Assembly (NCBI GenBank): GCA_001695595.3
Contig: MBPM02000047.1
Location: forward strand, 1-64,000
Direction: 5' to 3'
Length of the DNA: 64,000 nucleotides
Source of the DNA: Plasmopara viticola
Lineage: Eukaryota > Oomycota > Peronosporomycetes > Peronosporales > Peronosporaceae
How positions within the stretch are numbered: position 1 is the first letter of the stretch; every line of letters begins with the position of its first letter. Both the position numbers and the translations under genes were made by a program. The notes beneath the pieces were generated by a model, which saw only the letters and a list, made by a program, of their open reading frames with translations, was not told where the DNA came from and did not search any database. Of the stretch, positions 30,413-41,660 are shown in pieces.

Positions 30413-33231
30413 ATGCTCAACCGCTTCTCGAGTGCAGTCCAGACAGCCGTGTCCGGCGCGGCATCGGTTGCTGTCTCAGGGGCTCAAAATCTCCAGGGCA
30501 TACTGAGCGAGGAGTACTTGAAGAACTATGAGACGCCTAAGGATTGCACGGCATCAGGCGGTCACGAGCTGTCGTGGAAGATCTTCCCTGCTGTGAATCG
30601 CAAAACAAATCAGGAATACAGTGTGTTCCTCTTCGACAAGGACGATTTAAAAAGGCTTAAGAGCAAGGATGCACAGGACCGCGTTCTGGAAATTTTGCGT
30701 CAGGAGATGAAGACATTGCGTGTGCTGCGTCATCCGCACGTGCTAAAGGTTGAAGAAGTCTTTGATGAAAGCCGCCGCTTGTTGTGCTTTGTTACAGAAC
30801 GTATCACTTGTTCGCTGGCCAATGCTTGCAAAAATTTTACAAACACTGCCAACGTGACGCCCGAAGTGCTGGAGATCGGTCTCACAGAGTTCGAACTTGC
30901 ATGCGGTTTGATGCATGTGGGAGAGGCGCTTAGCTTTCTTCATCGCGAAGGACGTCGCGTGCACCTCAGTGTTAACCCAGGCAGTATATTTATCACACCT
31001 AAGGGCGAGTGGAAACTTGGAGGTATGGGTTTTTGTCGAGTTGTGGAGCCTGGACAGACCTCGCGCAGCGAATACTATAGCTTTGACGCCTCGACAGGAG
31101 TTCGAAACCCAGCCACCGGGACAATTGAAGGAAGTTGGGAGCCTCCACTCGAGTATTGTGCCCCGGAACTGGTGACGGAGCCGCGTCAATTTGATAGTAA
31201 GGCGGATATGTTCTCACTTGGTCTACTAGTCTACGAATTGTTCGTCCCCGCTCGTGCGGATGGCAGACGCAACCCGGTTTTGGATGTGCATGATGGCAAC
31301 AAGATGACTCATGGCTACAAGGTGCAGTCTCTTCACCCGATCGCGTTTCCAAACTCGGTACCGACTGCTTTTCAGAACACGATTCGCTCGTTACTCTCGC
31401 TGGAGCCTGCTAAACGCCCAGAGGCCCGTGCTTTTCTTGCGTCACCATTTTTCGATTCTGGTCCAGTAAAGACCTTGCGTTCGCTGCAAAGTCTAGTGGA
31501 GCAGGAACCGGCGGCACAAGCAAAGTTTCTGACGGCCTTGCCGGATGCCATCGATGGATTTTCGCCGCGTGTGTTGCGTGATATGGTTCTTCCAGGTCTA
31601 CAGTCCGTAGTGATTAACAAGGCGGTAGCCCCGTTTGTTATTACGCCGTTGCTTAAAATTGTGGCTAAGGTAGACAAGCAGACATTCTCGTATTCGATCG
31701 CAGCGATGATGGTTCCGTTGCTGGCCATTACAGAACCCGTGCAATGTATGCTCATGTTTGTTTCAGAGCTCGAGACTCTTATTCCGAAGGCCGAAGACGG
31801 GTACATTCGCGACCACGTTGTACCTATGCTGTGTCGCGCCCTAGATAGTACTGTGCCCGAAATTCTCGACACGGTACTTAACAAAATTGTGGACCAGGCC
31901 AGTTTATTTGAATACCGCATTTTGAAGCAGGTGATTTTGCCGCGTGTAAATAAGCTCATTCTCACACCTCCTCAACCCTCCGTGCGAATAAATGCGCTGC
32001 TCTGGCTAGCAAAATCGTTTCACGTGTTTGACAAGGACCTGCTGATCGAAAGTGTTCTTCCCACTCTTCAGCAAACACTGCAAGAAGACAAGACGCCTGC
32101 CGCGTGCATGTGCATTCTTGGTTGCTACGACAACCTCGGCAAGCACCTGGGACCTGAGTTTATCGCAAAATTGATTATACCTGCAGTTGCCCCTCTTTTG
32201 TGGGAGCTGACATTGAACAACTCGCAATTTGACATGGTGTGCGAGAAAATGCAACATATGCTAAAGGCTGTGATTAATGATCGTGACAAGTCATTTACTT
32301 CACAAAGCTCCGTGAGTACAGTTACAACAGGGATCACAACTGCTTCGGGTTTGTCGAGCGCCGTTCGCGCAGCGGAGGCGTCGAAGGAGCGTGAGTCGGG
32401 AGTTGCTGCTGCAAACAAATTGTTGTCAGAAGAATATGTTCCAAAGAAGAAGCCAGTGCCCGAAGTCGGTCAAAATCAGAGACCTGATCGATATTCGGAT
32501 GATCCATTCTATCTAGGAAAATCATCTAGCAGCACTACGCCGAGTGCAAGGACAGAATCACGTGACTCGGGCAGTCGTCGCGAGTCTGCATCGGAGCGTG
32601 CAGAATCCTTTTCCGCACGTCGCCGTGCAGGTAAGAAAGGAAGTGCTAAATCTAGTCGTCGGGCCGGCAAGACGGATGATGGAAATGCAGATTTGCTTGG
32701 ACTGAACGCCTGCGCTACTAAGGTGTGTTTGAGCGCCGATCAGCGCCATTTTATTTGTAGCTTACTTAGTTTTGATTTGTCCTTTTTCAGTCGTCTCCCG
32801 CATCAACCGATCTTCTTGATACGCTTACAATTTCATCTCCTGCTGCTCCGGGTCCAAGTTCAACTGGCGGCGATAATAGCATGTTTAATGCGTTGGGAAT
32901 GAGCTCGAATGCCAGTGCACAGTCTGGAGCCTCTCGATATACTGGCCAGAGCGCTATGGGAATGCAGGCGAACCCGATGAATCAGTCGCACGGAAATGGT
33001 GTGGTGCCTTATGGCCAAAACATGGGCAACGGAATGCACAACCAGCAACAGCAGTACAACCCAAATATGCTGCAGATGACTCCTTATGGATTGCAGCAAC
33101 AAGCGCCTGTCAGTAGTGGTTACGCGCACGCCAATATGGGACTTGCTGGTCCTGGCCAGATGCTTCAAATTCAAGCCCCATATGCCCCCCAGCAAAGCGG
33201 AGACAAATTTAGCGCTTTTGACGGGTTGTAG
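30413..33231 (+). CDS. SCYL2: SCYL2-like pseudokinase with HEAT repeats
   Basis: About 916 residues in two exons, 30413-32722 and 32791-33231, with a 68-nt intron GTGTGT...TTTCAG in phase 0. ATG at 30413 gives MLNRFSSAV, matching the SCYL2 N-terminus. Residues about 25-330 are a protein-kinase fold lacking key residues: VHLSVNPGSIF replaces the HRD loop and WKLGGMGF the DFG segment, so it is probably inactive. Helical HEAT-type repeats follow to about 640. The tail carries adaptor/clathrin-type motifs: DPF at 697, DLLGL at 760, DLLDTL near 776, then a Gln/Met/Asn-rich end finishing FSAFDGL. SCYL2 family members (CVAK104) work on clathrin-coated membranes at the trans-Golgi and endosomes; the role here is by homology. 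It converges with RPL13A, 148 bp apart. Confidence 0.9.
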
Positions 33232-33379
33232 TTAGCGTTCAAGCTGTAAGCGTAATGTATATGATTGTAGAGGCCAGGAATTTTTACTATTTTAACTACC
33301 ACGTTGTGCTAGGACCATAATACGCAAATAGCAAATTTCCTCAAGGCTTTTCATTAAAATCGGAAAAATAGTGGACACC

Positions 33380-34660
33380 TCAAAGAGCATGACCGTACTT
33401 GGCAAGCGTGGGCTTGAGCTCCGAGTTGTCGGCAAACACCTTGGCTTCCGCTTCGGCGTGACGCTTCTGCTGAGCAATCTTCTTCTTGTAAAAGGCGTCA
33501 GACTTAAGAAGTCGCTTGGCCTCGAGGCGCTTGACTAGCTCGGCGTGGCTCCAGCCAACCTCAGAGGCAAGATTGCCTAGGACGGTGTAGCGACGGCTAG
33601 CCTTTAACGGAGCACACGTAGAGCAGCAGGGATAACCATGCGCTTCTGCTTGTCGTATGGTGACGGGATACCGTCGAACACCTGCATTTTATTGCACAAA
33701 CACTTTAAAAATTGGCGGAGGGGATGCAGAGAAACTTGTATCGTCGTACCTTTAGGCGTTGCAGAGCGGCGGCGCCACGCGCCGTTTTGTGCGGTAGCAT
33801 ACCACGAATCGTGCGCCACAGCATGCGCGACGGTGCACGGTAGTGGACGGGGCCCTTCTTGGGGTTGGTGGCCGTACGCTTGTTCAAAAACTGCAAGAAC
33901 TTGAGTTTGTTGCGCACGTCTGTTGTATACGTAGAATTAAGAGCAGATGACATGAGTAATCCGTCTTAAAACTATGCAGCCAGACGGCATGACACACCGC
34001 TGCTTTGCTATAACATCATCTAAAGACGTTGCGTAGCTCAACAGGGTGTCTGCACGCAGCGACTTTTGCATGTTTAAGGAGGTCTGCAGTATGACCTTGC
34101 CACTGCCTCATCTGAGCAACTCGTGTTCGGGTCGTCATAGTCTTTTCTTGACTTGCTACGTCACAATGCAGCACCACGTTCTGTATCTATACAGTCTTAA
34201 ATTGCGGCATAACACTGACGTAGAACATGGTGGTGTAGCAAACCAAGAGAGAAACTAAGGCCGACCCGACACTCATGTTCATCAAGTCGTTGCAGTAGAC
34301 GAGCTTAACGTCAATTACTCAACGCGCGGCACTCCTTACCACATTCAAAACCCTTTTACGAAGCGAGACACTCTGCTTCACTACAAGACTCAAGGGTCCA
34401 GATAGCCCCAGAAGGCACACACAAGAGCCCGTCAGCAGCGCAGCTGAACGCATGTGTGCCTATGGTAGCACGCTGGACCTCCTTGTTGCACATGAACCTA
34501 AAATACTGAAAGTAAACGTACGTGAACCGGAGATCTCAAGCTGCTCGCAACGCACAGCAACGACGTGCTGGCCTTGCAGAAGCTCCTTAGCAATCAAAGA
34601 GGCCAAGCGGCCAACCAGGTGACCGCGGCAGTCGACAACGATAGGCTTCTCAAACACCAT
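33380..34660 (-). CDS. RPL13A: 60S ribosomal protein uL13 (L13a/L16), frameshifted in this sequence
   Basis: Large-subunit ribosomal protein. Exons on the minus strand: 34660-34522 (starts [18 protein letters not shown]), 33919-33750 ([20 protein letters not shown]) and 33681-33380. Introns begin GTACGT and GTACGA and end ACAACAG and TGCAG. The first intron is long, about 600 nt. Intended length is about 203 residues, as in animal and yeast orthologues. Exon 3 is 302 nt, not a multiple of three: after [10 protein letters not shown] the frame hits TAA near 33606, and one extra T there (CGTTTAAAG for CGTTAAAG) would restore the conserved continuation ending [10 protein letters not shown] sequencing error is the simplest reading; a pseudogene is the alternative. 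Divergent from the cyclophilin gene, with 186 bp between start codons. Confidence 0.88.
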
Positions 34661-34779
34661 TTTATTGCCAAGATTCCACTGGAAAAGAATAAGGAAATGG
34701 TCGTTGGTGCTTAAGAGCACCGCCGCCACTCGCTATTCCTAGCCAATGAGTCCCAAGTGGCGATTTCTGGCGAATCACA

Positions 34780-34794
34780 GCGCACTTTCAATTT
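34780..34794 (+). promoter_or_regulatory. Oomycete-type initiator upstream of the cyclophilin gene
   Basis: GCGCACTTTCAATTT resembles the oomycete core promoter initiator, TCAYTYYNCAWTTT, but is one base short. It sits about 53 nt before the cyclophilin ATG, a normal distance, inside the 186-bp divergent promoter shared with RPL13A. Confidence 0.45.
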
Positions 34795-34846
34795 AATTAA
34801 TGCACAAATATCAATCGATATTTACTACCTGTGCTACTAAGTCGTC

Positions 34847-36371
34847 ATGACTTATCGACCGCTGCGGCTATTCGATGTGTGTAGATATGAAAATTACGAG
34901 AATGCATCGATGTCTTATGTTTATCTTGCTGCAAACATTACAGTGGTGTGATGACAAAGTTGTGACAAAGCCAGAGGGTGTGAAGATAGCGGCATCATTT
35001 AAAAAGCGATCGCTGCAAAAATGGGAGGAGGTCCGAAAATTGCGAGACGAACCGATCCTAAATGAATTGGAGAGAGCTGTGAAGTCTTTAAAGCAGAATT
35101 TGTGCTTATCTCGCAGTATAAAGGGCTCAGATGATCCAGAATTTAAGGCGCAGGCGGCGTTTCGACTGCGTTCGCAGCAGTCGTGGCGTCGACAGCACCA
35201 GGAACTGGTGAAAGAAGCTGCGCTCATTGATGAAGGAAAACCGATTGTACGGGGAAAAGGCAGCAGCTCAGAAGCCACTCTCGTTGAAAAGCTGTTTTAG
35301 AAAGGATACGGACTAGGGTCTAGCCAGGCTGAAGAAGAAGCAGCGCAAAAGGGTGCAGAAGCCGGGATCATCGAAAGCCTAATTAAGAGCAATAGACCTT
35401 TGCTGGCGTCTCCGCAAAGTGAAGTGGAATTCAAGGATCGTCTGGTAAATTTTTACAGCAAATACAATCCCGATAAGTTAGACACAGTCAATAGGACACT
35501 GGAGATGTACAGCGGCCGTGAAGAAGAGCTATTTCAGAAACTTCACGATCGTTATGTTTCCATCATCAGTCTCAAAGAACGCAAGAAGTGTTTTATCACA
35601 AAGGAAACTGACCCCACTGTATACATGGATATTTCAATTGCTGGAAATCCAGTGGGTAGAATTGTCATGCGGCTGCTTAAAGATGAAGTGCCGATTGCTT
35701 CGGAAAATTTTCGATGCCTTTGCACGGGCGAAAAGGTAATGAATGAAATTTCTGGCCTTTAAAAAATGCATGATTTTAATGAAAACGGTCATTTGTAAGG
35801 GTGGCATACTGACATTTAAAGGCAGCAAGTTTCACCGCGTAATTAAAAACTTTGTTGTTCAAGGCGGAGGTATTTTTCTACTTGTTGATTATGGCTGATA
35901 ATGTGAGTGTTCGAGTCAGTGAGCTAACATTTAACGCGCAGACTTCACCGCGGGTAACGGTACTGGTGGCCAGAGTATTTATCGCGGTACTTCGTATGGA
36001 GATCTTTGGGGAAGTTTTAAGGATGAGAAGTTTTTACCCCATGACGATGTGGGCTTGCTATCGATGGCCAATGCTGGCAAGAATACAAATGGCTCGCAGG
36101 TATGCATACAACACACGCTTAGTGCACCATTTTGTGCGAGTAAATTATTTTATTAGCAGAAATTATCGTTTTGCTCGCATTTGGGAATGTGCAGTTTTTC
36201 ATTACGACAAAGGCAAATCTCAAGAATCTCGATGGCAAGCACGTAGTTTTTGGTGAAGTCGTTGAAGGTTTAGATGTCGTGGATGCTATGCAGAATGTGA
36301 TGGTAAGCAAGGGAGAAAACCGTCCGTTTCCAGAAAATGAAGTCAAGATCGAAGATTGTGGAGAGTTGTAA
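34847..36371 (+). CDS. Cyclophilin (peptidyl-prolyl isomerase) with long N-terminal extension
   Basis: Five exons give an open frame of 1227 nt apart from one stop: 34847-34876, 34944-35735, 35800-35869, 35942-36099, 36195-36371. Introns are GT-AG, 64-95 nt; the third contains GCTAAC. The start [10 protein letters not shown] is chosen because it splices in phase 0 into WCDDKVV. Residues about 176-217 hold an [11 protein letters not shown]...GREEELF module; residues about 232-408 are the cyclophilin domain. [14 protein letters not shown] keeps the catalytic Arg, Phe and Gln, and His of GKHVVFGEV is present. The cyclosporin-contact Trp (CypA W121) is Asn (LKNLDGKH), so lower drug affinity is expected. 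An in-frame TAG at 35298-35300 lies at the end of a possible 54-nt intron, 35247-35300. Otherwise the gene would be interrupted. Confidence 0.85.
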
Positions 36372-36435
36372 ACTTCCTACCGTCGATTGTACAACCCTGT
36401 ATTTTAGTGCGCATCAATTAAAATATGTTTTCGCT

Positions 36436-37680
36436 TTAAAAAAGCATGTGTACTAGTTCCCTTTTCACAACAATCTTATGATTATCGCTTGCATCTGTGC
36501 CGATGCGACCAACATCATTGACGAGTGCCCCACCGACTCGAACTCGAGCTTTATGGACACCACTTGAGAGCTCAGCGCGTTTAGCAGAGGATGAGCGAAC
36601 AGATAACGACGCCGGTCGGTGGAGCTTACACTGCGTGCCTCCTCCGTGTGCTGCGGCTCGCTGCGTGTCCTCGGCAGGCTTACTCTTGGAAGTATTGTGG
36701 TTCCCAGTGTTGTGACAGACTACACTTCTTAAACTTTCTTTTCTGTTAAAGCCTTGTCGCCGACTTTCGCGCATTGCATCTGCCAAACTACTGGCGTTTG
36801 AAAGGCGCCGATCAAGTTTTTCCAAAGATTGAAGCAGTTGCTGTTCTTCTTCTGCAGTAGCGAAATCGACTTCAAAAGAAACTTTACCCAAACTCTTTGT
36901 CTCCATAATTTGGATGAGAGAAGAGTTGTGAGGTGCCGGTACGGCACGTGTAGGTGAGCCAGATGACTGTGATAGAGTCTTTTCAGTCGAAGTGAAGATA
37001 TTTGAAGGGTTCCCTGTCGGTATCCAATCAATGTTACTCTTGCAAGCAAAAGAAGCAGGACTTTCGACCGATCGCAAGTCTTGTTTACTTGCTCGTACGG
37101 GTTCCGATACGACAGCGCATCGCTTGTCAACTTGTAGTTTTCGACGTCGCTGCACAAGCTTCGGTATTCTGGAAGGTTTGATGTTGGCGTACTGCTTATT
37201 TGAGATTACTTGGCTACTATCGTGGAAGTTCGACTCAGCCCTTTCACTTAACACATAAGCCGACGCTACTTGTGTTTTAATTTGATCATCATGAACTGTC
37301 GAATCTTGACGCGAGAGGCCATCCGATGGCGCTACCGACATCGAAAGGTCGAGACTGTCTGTAACTCTGAGCTTTGCTGCTCTTTCTCGGCGCATATTTG
37401 CTTGCGACAGCGACACGAAGCCCTTTGCTTTGTCACGGTCACTCAGCATCACGTCGGTGCTACTGATCAAATATCCACTTTCGCTGTTTGTATCCGACCC
37501 GCCACTTGATAGATCTGCTGGTGCCAATTCAAACTCGCAGGCGGTTTTTCGCTCTGATAGCTGCCTTTCCGGTCCTTCATTTTTTCTGTTGCGCCTCCTT
37601 TCTCGTCTTGCCTTCATAGCTTCGAGCCGCGCCGTCACGCCCTCCAGGTTGTAGTCTTCCAACAGGTTGCTTCTCTGCAT
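36436..37680 (-). CDS. Unknown Ser/Arg-rich protein
   Basis: A single open frame of 414 residues from ATG at 37680 (MQRSNLLEDYNLEGVTARL). I do not recognise the family. The N-terminus has a very basic predicted helix (RLEAMKARRERRRNRK). The middle is Ser/Thr-rich and probably disordered. Near the centre to C-terminal third, LLQSLEKLDRRLSNASSLAD could form a coiled coil. No signal peptide or membrane segment is evident. The frame could extend 15 codons upstream, but the extension includes sequence that looks like an intron end. Converges with the cyclophilin gene, 64 bp between stops. Confidence 0.65.
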   Translation of the reverse strand: MQRSNLLEDYNLEGVTARLEAMKARRERRRNRKNEGPERQLSERKTACEFELAPADLSSGGSDTNSESGYLISSTDVMLSDRDKAKGFVSLSQANMRRERAAKLRVTDSLDLSMSVAPSDGLSRQDSTVHDDQIKTQVASAYVLSERAESNFHDSSQVISNKQYANIKPSRIPKLVQRRRKLQVDKRCAVVSEPVRASKQDLRSVESPASFACKSNIDWIPTGNPSNIFTSTEKTLSQSSGSPTRAVPAPHNSSLIQIMETKSLGKVSFEVDFATAEEEQQLLQSLEKLDRRLSNASSLADAMRESRRQGFNRKESLRSVVCHNTGNHNTSKSKPAEDTQRAAAHGGGTQCKLHRPASLSVRSSSAKRAELSSGVHKARVRVGGALVNDVGRIGTDASDNHKIVVKRELVHMLF

Positions 37681-38727
37681 CGATCTCGAAACTTGAAGTA
37701 TATAGAGCCAAATTGTTACATGCACTTTGTAACCTGCAAATTGCAGTCATTAGAAAGTAATTATGAGTTAAATTTTCCCTTAATGCGTATTGCACAGATT
37801 ATAAATTGAGCCTCTTACAATTTACCTGATAACTAAACGGTGTACAGAATATAGAGCGATAGTGGGACATGCAGGGCGCTATCTTGGTAACGGTAATCTT
37901 ATTACTAGTTCAAATAGTGCTAGCCAAAATACAGGTCTAGACATATCTTGATGTGTGGTAAGCGTCTGCGATTTTACCGCATCGCCCCCGTAGTTTTATC
38001 CTGATCATCGATTCTGAGCAGATGGCATCTCTAAAGAAATTAATGCTAAATCGTACATCTTTAGTTTGTGCAGCTTTTTTGCAATGTACTAAGTTTAACA
38101 ACGAACAGTGTACCAGCAATTAAATTGTGAAGGCTAGTGATGCTATTTTAGTAGGTTTGGTAGGTGAAGTGCTACTTTGGATGTAAACCTTGAACATTAT
38201 GACTTCATTTTTACTGATTTTTTTCTAGGTGATTGCAATGTTGTACCGCTATCTCGTGACAAATACGTCTGAGCCATGGACCGCCACTGTACAGAATGTA
38301 TAAGTCGGTAAAAGTACTGATGCACATAATACGAGCACAGTTTTCACTATCAGGTTTTCTGCCAACGCCAACCAACGATATTAAAAATGTGCCAGTTAGC
38401 TGTGACTACATGGGCACCACTCCAAATATGTAAGCCCTTCACCGCAGTAAATCCTTCGGGCTCGTGTCTAGCGCCACCAGCGAACACGTGACATTTCAGT
38501 AACAACCAAGTAATACACAGGATAGACTGACAAACGCGATGCTAAGCGACGTCTTGTTAAGCTTGTAAGCTTCGTTTCAATAAAAAATTAAGGCGCGTGT
38601 ATCCGATGTTGACGATTAAATGGCCAAGTGGGTTTTCTGTTTTAAGAAAAAGAGTCATAAGCAAGTTCTACGCCGTTGCATCACGTTTTATGTAACACAG
38701 TCGCAGAGAAACATTTTCGAAAGTCAA
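37681..38727. other. Non-coding interval
   Basis: No frame with recognisable protein similarity on either strand. Likely the 5' region of the 36436-37680 gene followed by degenerate sequence leading into an LTR fragment. Confidence 0.5.
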
Positions 38728-38878
38728 TTGTCGATTAAGGCTCGGACGGCGAGCGGGACGAAGTTGGCGAAGGAGTAGTTGCTATTGTTAAAGCAAATGT
38801 AGGATTGATATTAAGTAGAGAGCTCCTGAGAATCTTTGCCATGCTACAGCCTAATTGGCGGCTTTCAGTCACTTAATG
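38728..38878 (-). mobile_element. LTR fragment of Ty3/gypsy type
   Basis: Shows clear if diverged similarity to 58645-58800: both share the order of GAGCGGG, GAAG/GAAGCTGG, GTAGTTGCT, TTAA-TA-AGAG, GCTACAG and GGCTTTCAG. Truncated on the right, before the gag remains. Confidence 0.6.
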
Positions 38879-40790
38879 TTACCATGACACTCCATTTAGA
38901 TTTTTACACATCCAATTTTTTTTGCTAATGTACATTTTTGACGTTTAGTTTCATAAGACATATGTACCTTGATTCTTGGTTTGAAAGTATGCAGCCGCAG
39001 ACTTATCTGAACAGTACCTTGCATATGTATTTTTAGCTCCAAAATAGGTCCATGCACAAAATCGGACATGTCGTCATAAGTGTATTCTCGACGTGGCATC
39101 GTATCGCCGGCAAGATCGTCGCTAGATACACTGACAAAAGTCGTGCAGAATTTATTAGCCTACACACTTCTTGACATGCCGAAAAGGCAGATTGCTTGGT
39201 CAAATAATTTCTGGTTGAATTAAATCTCTGGTCCGTTTTTAGTTCGTCTTGAACTGTTCAAAAACCTGGCGCCATTGTTTGACGGTAATACGCTCGAAAC
39301 CAGGCTTGAGCAAAACATTTTGCTCAATTTTCTCCTGTACTGAATATGCCTTGCTTTGTAGCTCTGTTCGACTGTGCTCAAACACTCGCGTAGCAATTCA
39401 AACGCCGGATTGTTCGTGTGAGATTCCCAGCCTTGGTCCTGTCGTGCTCGGCCGTGTCAAAAATGCGTGGGTTGACGTCGAAGACAGCTTCAATGTCCTT
39501 GTTGTGACGCAACTTTCTCAAAAACTGGTGAAAAAAAGCTAGCTGTGTGGTATATTTCCGGCATCGTGGCATTGTTTCCACTCGAAGTTAGAAATCCCAC
39601 GACTCTTTTATGCGAGCTTCATGCTGTCCAGCATCCTACTTGGCCGAAAGTCGCCTCGGCAGGTTTAGCCAAAACGCTTAGCGATTCTCCATGCCGATTC
39701 GAGATGTCAGCATCCTGCACTCCCGTCGGTATCTGAATTTTGCTTACGATTCCACAGCATGCCGATAGTAAAATCTTTGCTCTTAGAACACACACGACCT
39801 GGAGCCCTTCCGATGTTATAGGTAACCCAAATTTGTGCAAATAAACGTGCATGGTCTGGAGAAACGGTGCAAACCTAAAATTGACATGCATCGCCTCACC
39901 CTTGGTCACTTCAAGCTCAAGTCGCTTCACTTAGTCCTTGGGTAAACCGTTAAGACTGCAATCATTGTCGAAAGAGACATCGACAAGATTGTCCTTGACC
40001 CGGGTCTGTATACGCTTGAGCTTCTGTGCATAATCAATAATATTAGCGTGCCACAAAGAGATTGTAGTTTACATGACATCCTTTAGAACTATTTCTTGCG
40101 GTCCCATATTACTCGCTCGTATAACTTTTGTACCCGCAGTTGGAATATTACTTGCGGTTTCGAGAAGAGCATATATTGCATTTTTTATATGGTTATTCGC
40201 TTCCTTACGCTCAGGAGTGGTACATTGCGGAGACAAGTGACTGACAACGCCACAATTGTTCGCACACTGCCAATTCCATTGACATATTTAATGGTTTGGT
40301 CGATACACGGGGTGGTGTACCCGAGTGATGGGCAAACTCGAAGTTGGAGGCAAATTTAATGAATTTCTGAAGCACACTCGAGCTCTGTGCAGTCTTTTCC
40401 TTAACTTTATTCTAGAAAAAAAGTCTTCGTGGATAATGTTGTTTGCTCTAAGTGCAATGTTCTCTCGTAAAAAATTATACTGGATATTCACAGTCTCAAA
40501 AATTGGATTTTGAGTGGTGGCCATGTTTCGTGCGCTTTTATGTGCTCAAAGGTAGCTATAAAAGCACAGTACCAATTAAGCACGGACTTGTTTAGATGTA
40601 TAAGAGATAAGCGTCACAAAGTCGGATGACTTTGTTGCTGTTAAATGGCGCTTATTGGTACAGTCCTGTTCGGTTGCGAAGATCCGTAGAAAGATTTCTT
40701 TACCGAATCCCTTTTTTTCAAACATGAGGAACCTTCTTCTTCTGCTCGCCTCATGAAACGATAAGAAACTTGACGCGCTCAATAGACCGT
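38879..40790 (-). mobile_element. Degenerate Ty3/gypsy gag region
   Basis: Minus strand, many stops. A retroviral-type zinc knuckle is visible at about 40219-40275 (CANNCGVVSHLSPQC), with one residue too many between the first two cysteines. Upstream of it, sequence around 40320-40400 matches the second gag relic at 57930-57975 (both contain CCGAGTGATGGGCA followed by an GGAGGCAA core). Other fragments between 39378 and 39930 (for example KLRHNKDIEAVFDVN) are unassigned. A non-functional relic. Confidence 0.6.
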
Positions 40791-40874
40791 TGCATTTAGA
40801 CTTGCATATGAGTTTGCATTCGGGCTTGCATATGGGCTTGCATATGGGTTTGCATTTGGGCTTGCATCTGGGCT
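40791..40874. repeat. 12-bp minisatellite, 7 units
   Basis: TGCAT recurs at exact 12-bp spacing from 40791 to 40863, typical unit TGCATATGGGCT. On the minus strand it would encode MQAQ/MQTH/MQAH repeats at the start of the gag relic, suggesting an ancestral repeat-bearing Gag N-terminus. Confidence 0.85.
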
Positions 40875-41288
40875 AGGTATCGCTGTCATTGCTGAGTAGG
40901 ATGCAGCAGAAAATGTTGCATTTATAGTGTGTCTTGTCCTGTAGCTGCGAAAGAAGTCGGACTAGCCTAAGCGGTCAAATTTGTTAGGCCGCTGGCACTC
41001 GCCATATCTTGCGACGTCGGCGCTCGAAAGCGCGACGATGTCCGTAAAGCTCTTACATCATCGGGTGCGCTCATACTGCTCTGCTGACGAGTTATTGTGT
41101 TTGGAAAACGTCGCTTGACCGTACGGTCTCTTTGTTGGGCCTTACTTGATGGACTTCTCAGCTTTCTTTGTATAAGCTACCAAAACCTAATTTAAATCCT
41201 CGTAAATATAATCGAACCAAATTAAAAATTAGTTCAAGTCTTCTCTTCTCGTACAAATAAAGGAAGGAGTCTGATAAAATTACTAGAT
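40875..41288. other. Interval without recognisable genes
   Basis: Nothing convincing on either strand. Possibly the leader region of the neighbouring retroelement relic. Confidence 0.4.
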
Positions 41289-41660
41289 TTGCTTACTACG
41301 ACGCTTTGGGCTCGTAAACCAAGTCCTCGAGTCCTAACACTCCGGGTTTTTACTTTAGATGAGCTGGACGAGCTTCAGCTGATTCACCGCTTATTACTAC
41401 AAGACGTTTCAGAGCTTGTCAAGCTCCTTGCACGGCTCGTTAAGAGATTCGTAATAACACGTCATCAGCCATCATACTCTTTTTTAGGGGGGATCGGTAT
41501 TAGCTCTGGAGTTGAAAAAAAACGTTCTGAGAAACCGTCAAATGACCAGCTATCGTCAGACAAGTTCAAGAGTGATGATGGAGTCTACATCATTTGTGTT
41601 AACGAAAATAAAAGCATTCTTCTCTCGCTAACTAGATCCGGCTACATGCATTTACGTCAT

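Noticed and set aside
30743..31965. Long antisense frames opposite the SCYL2-like gene
   Set aside because: Shadows of a strongly supported coding exon in other frames.
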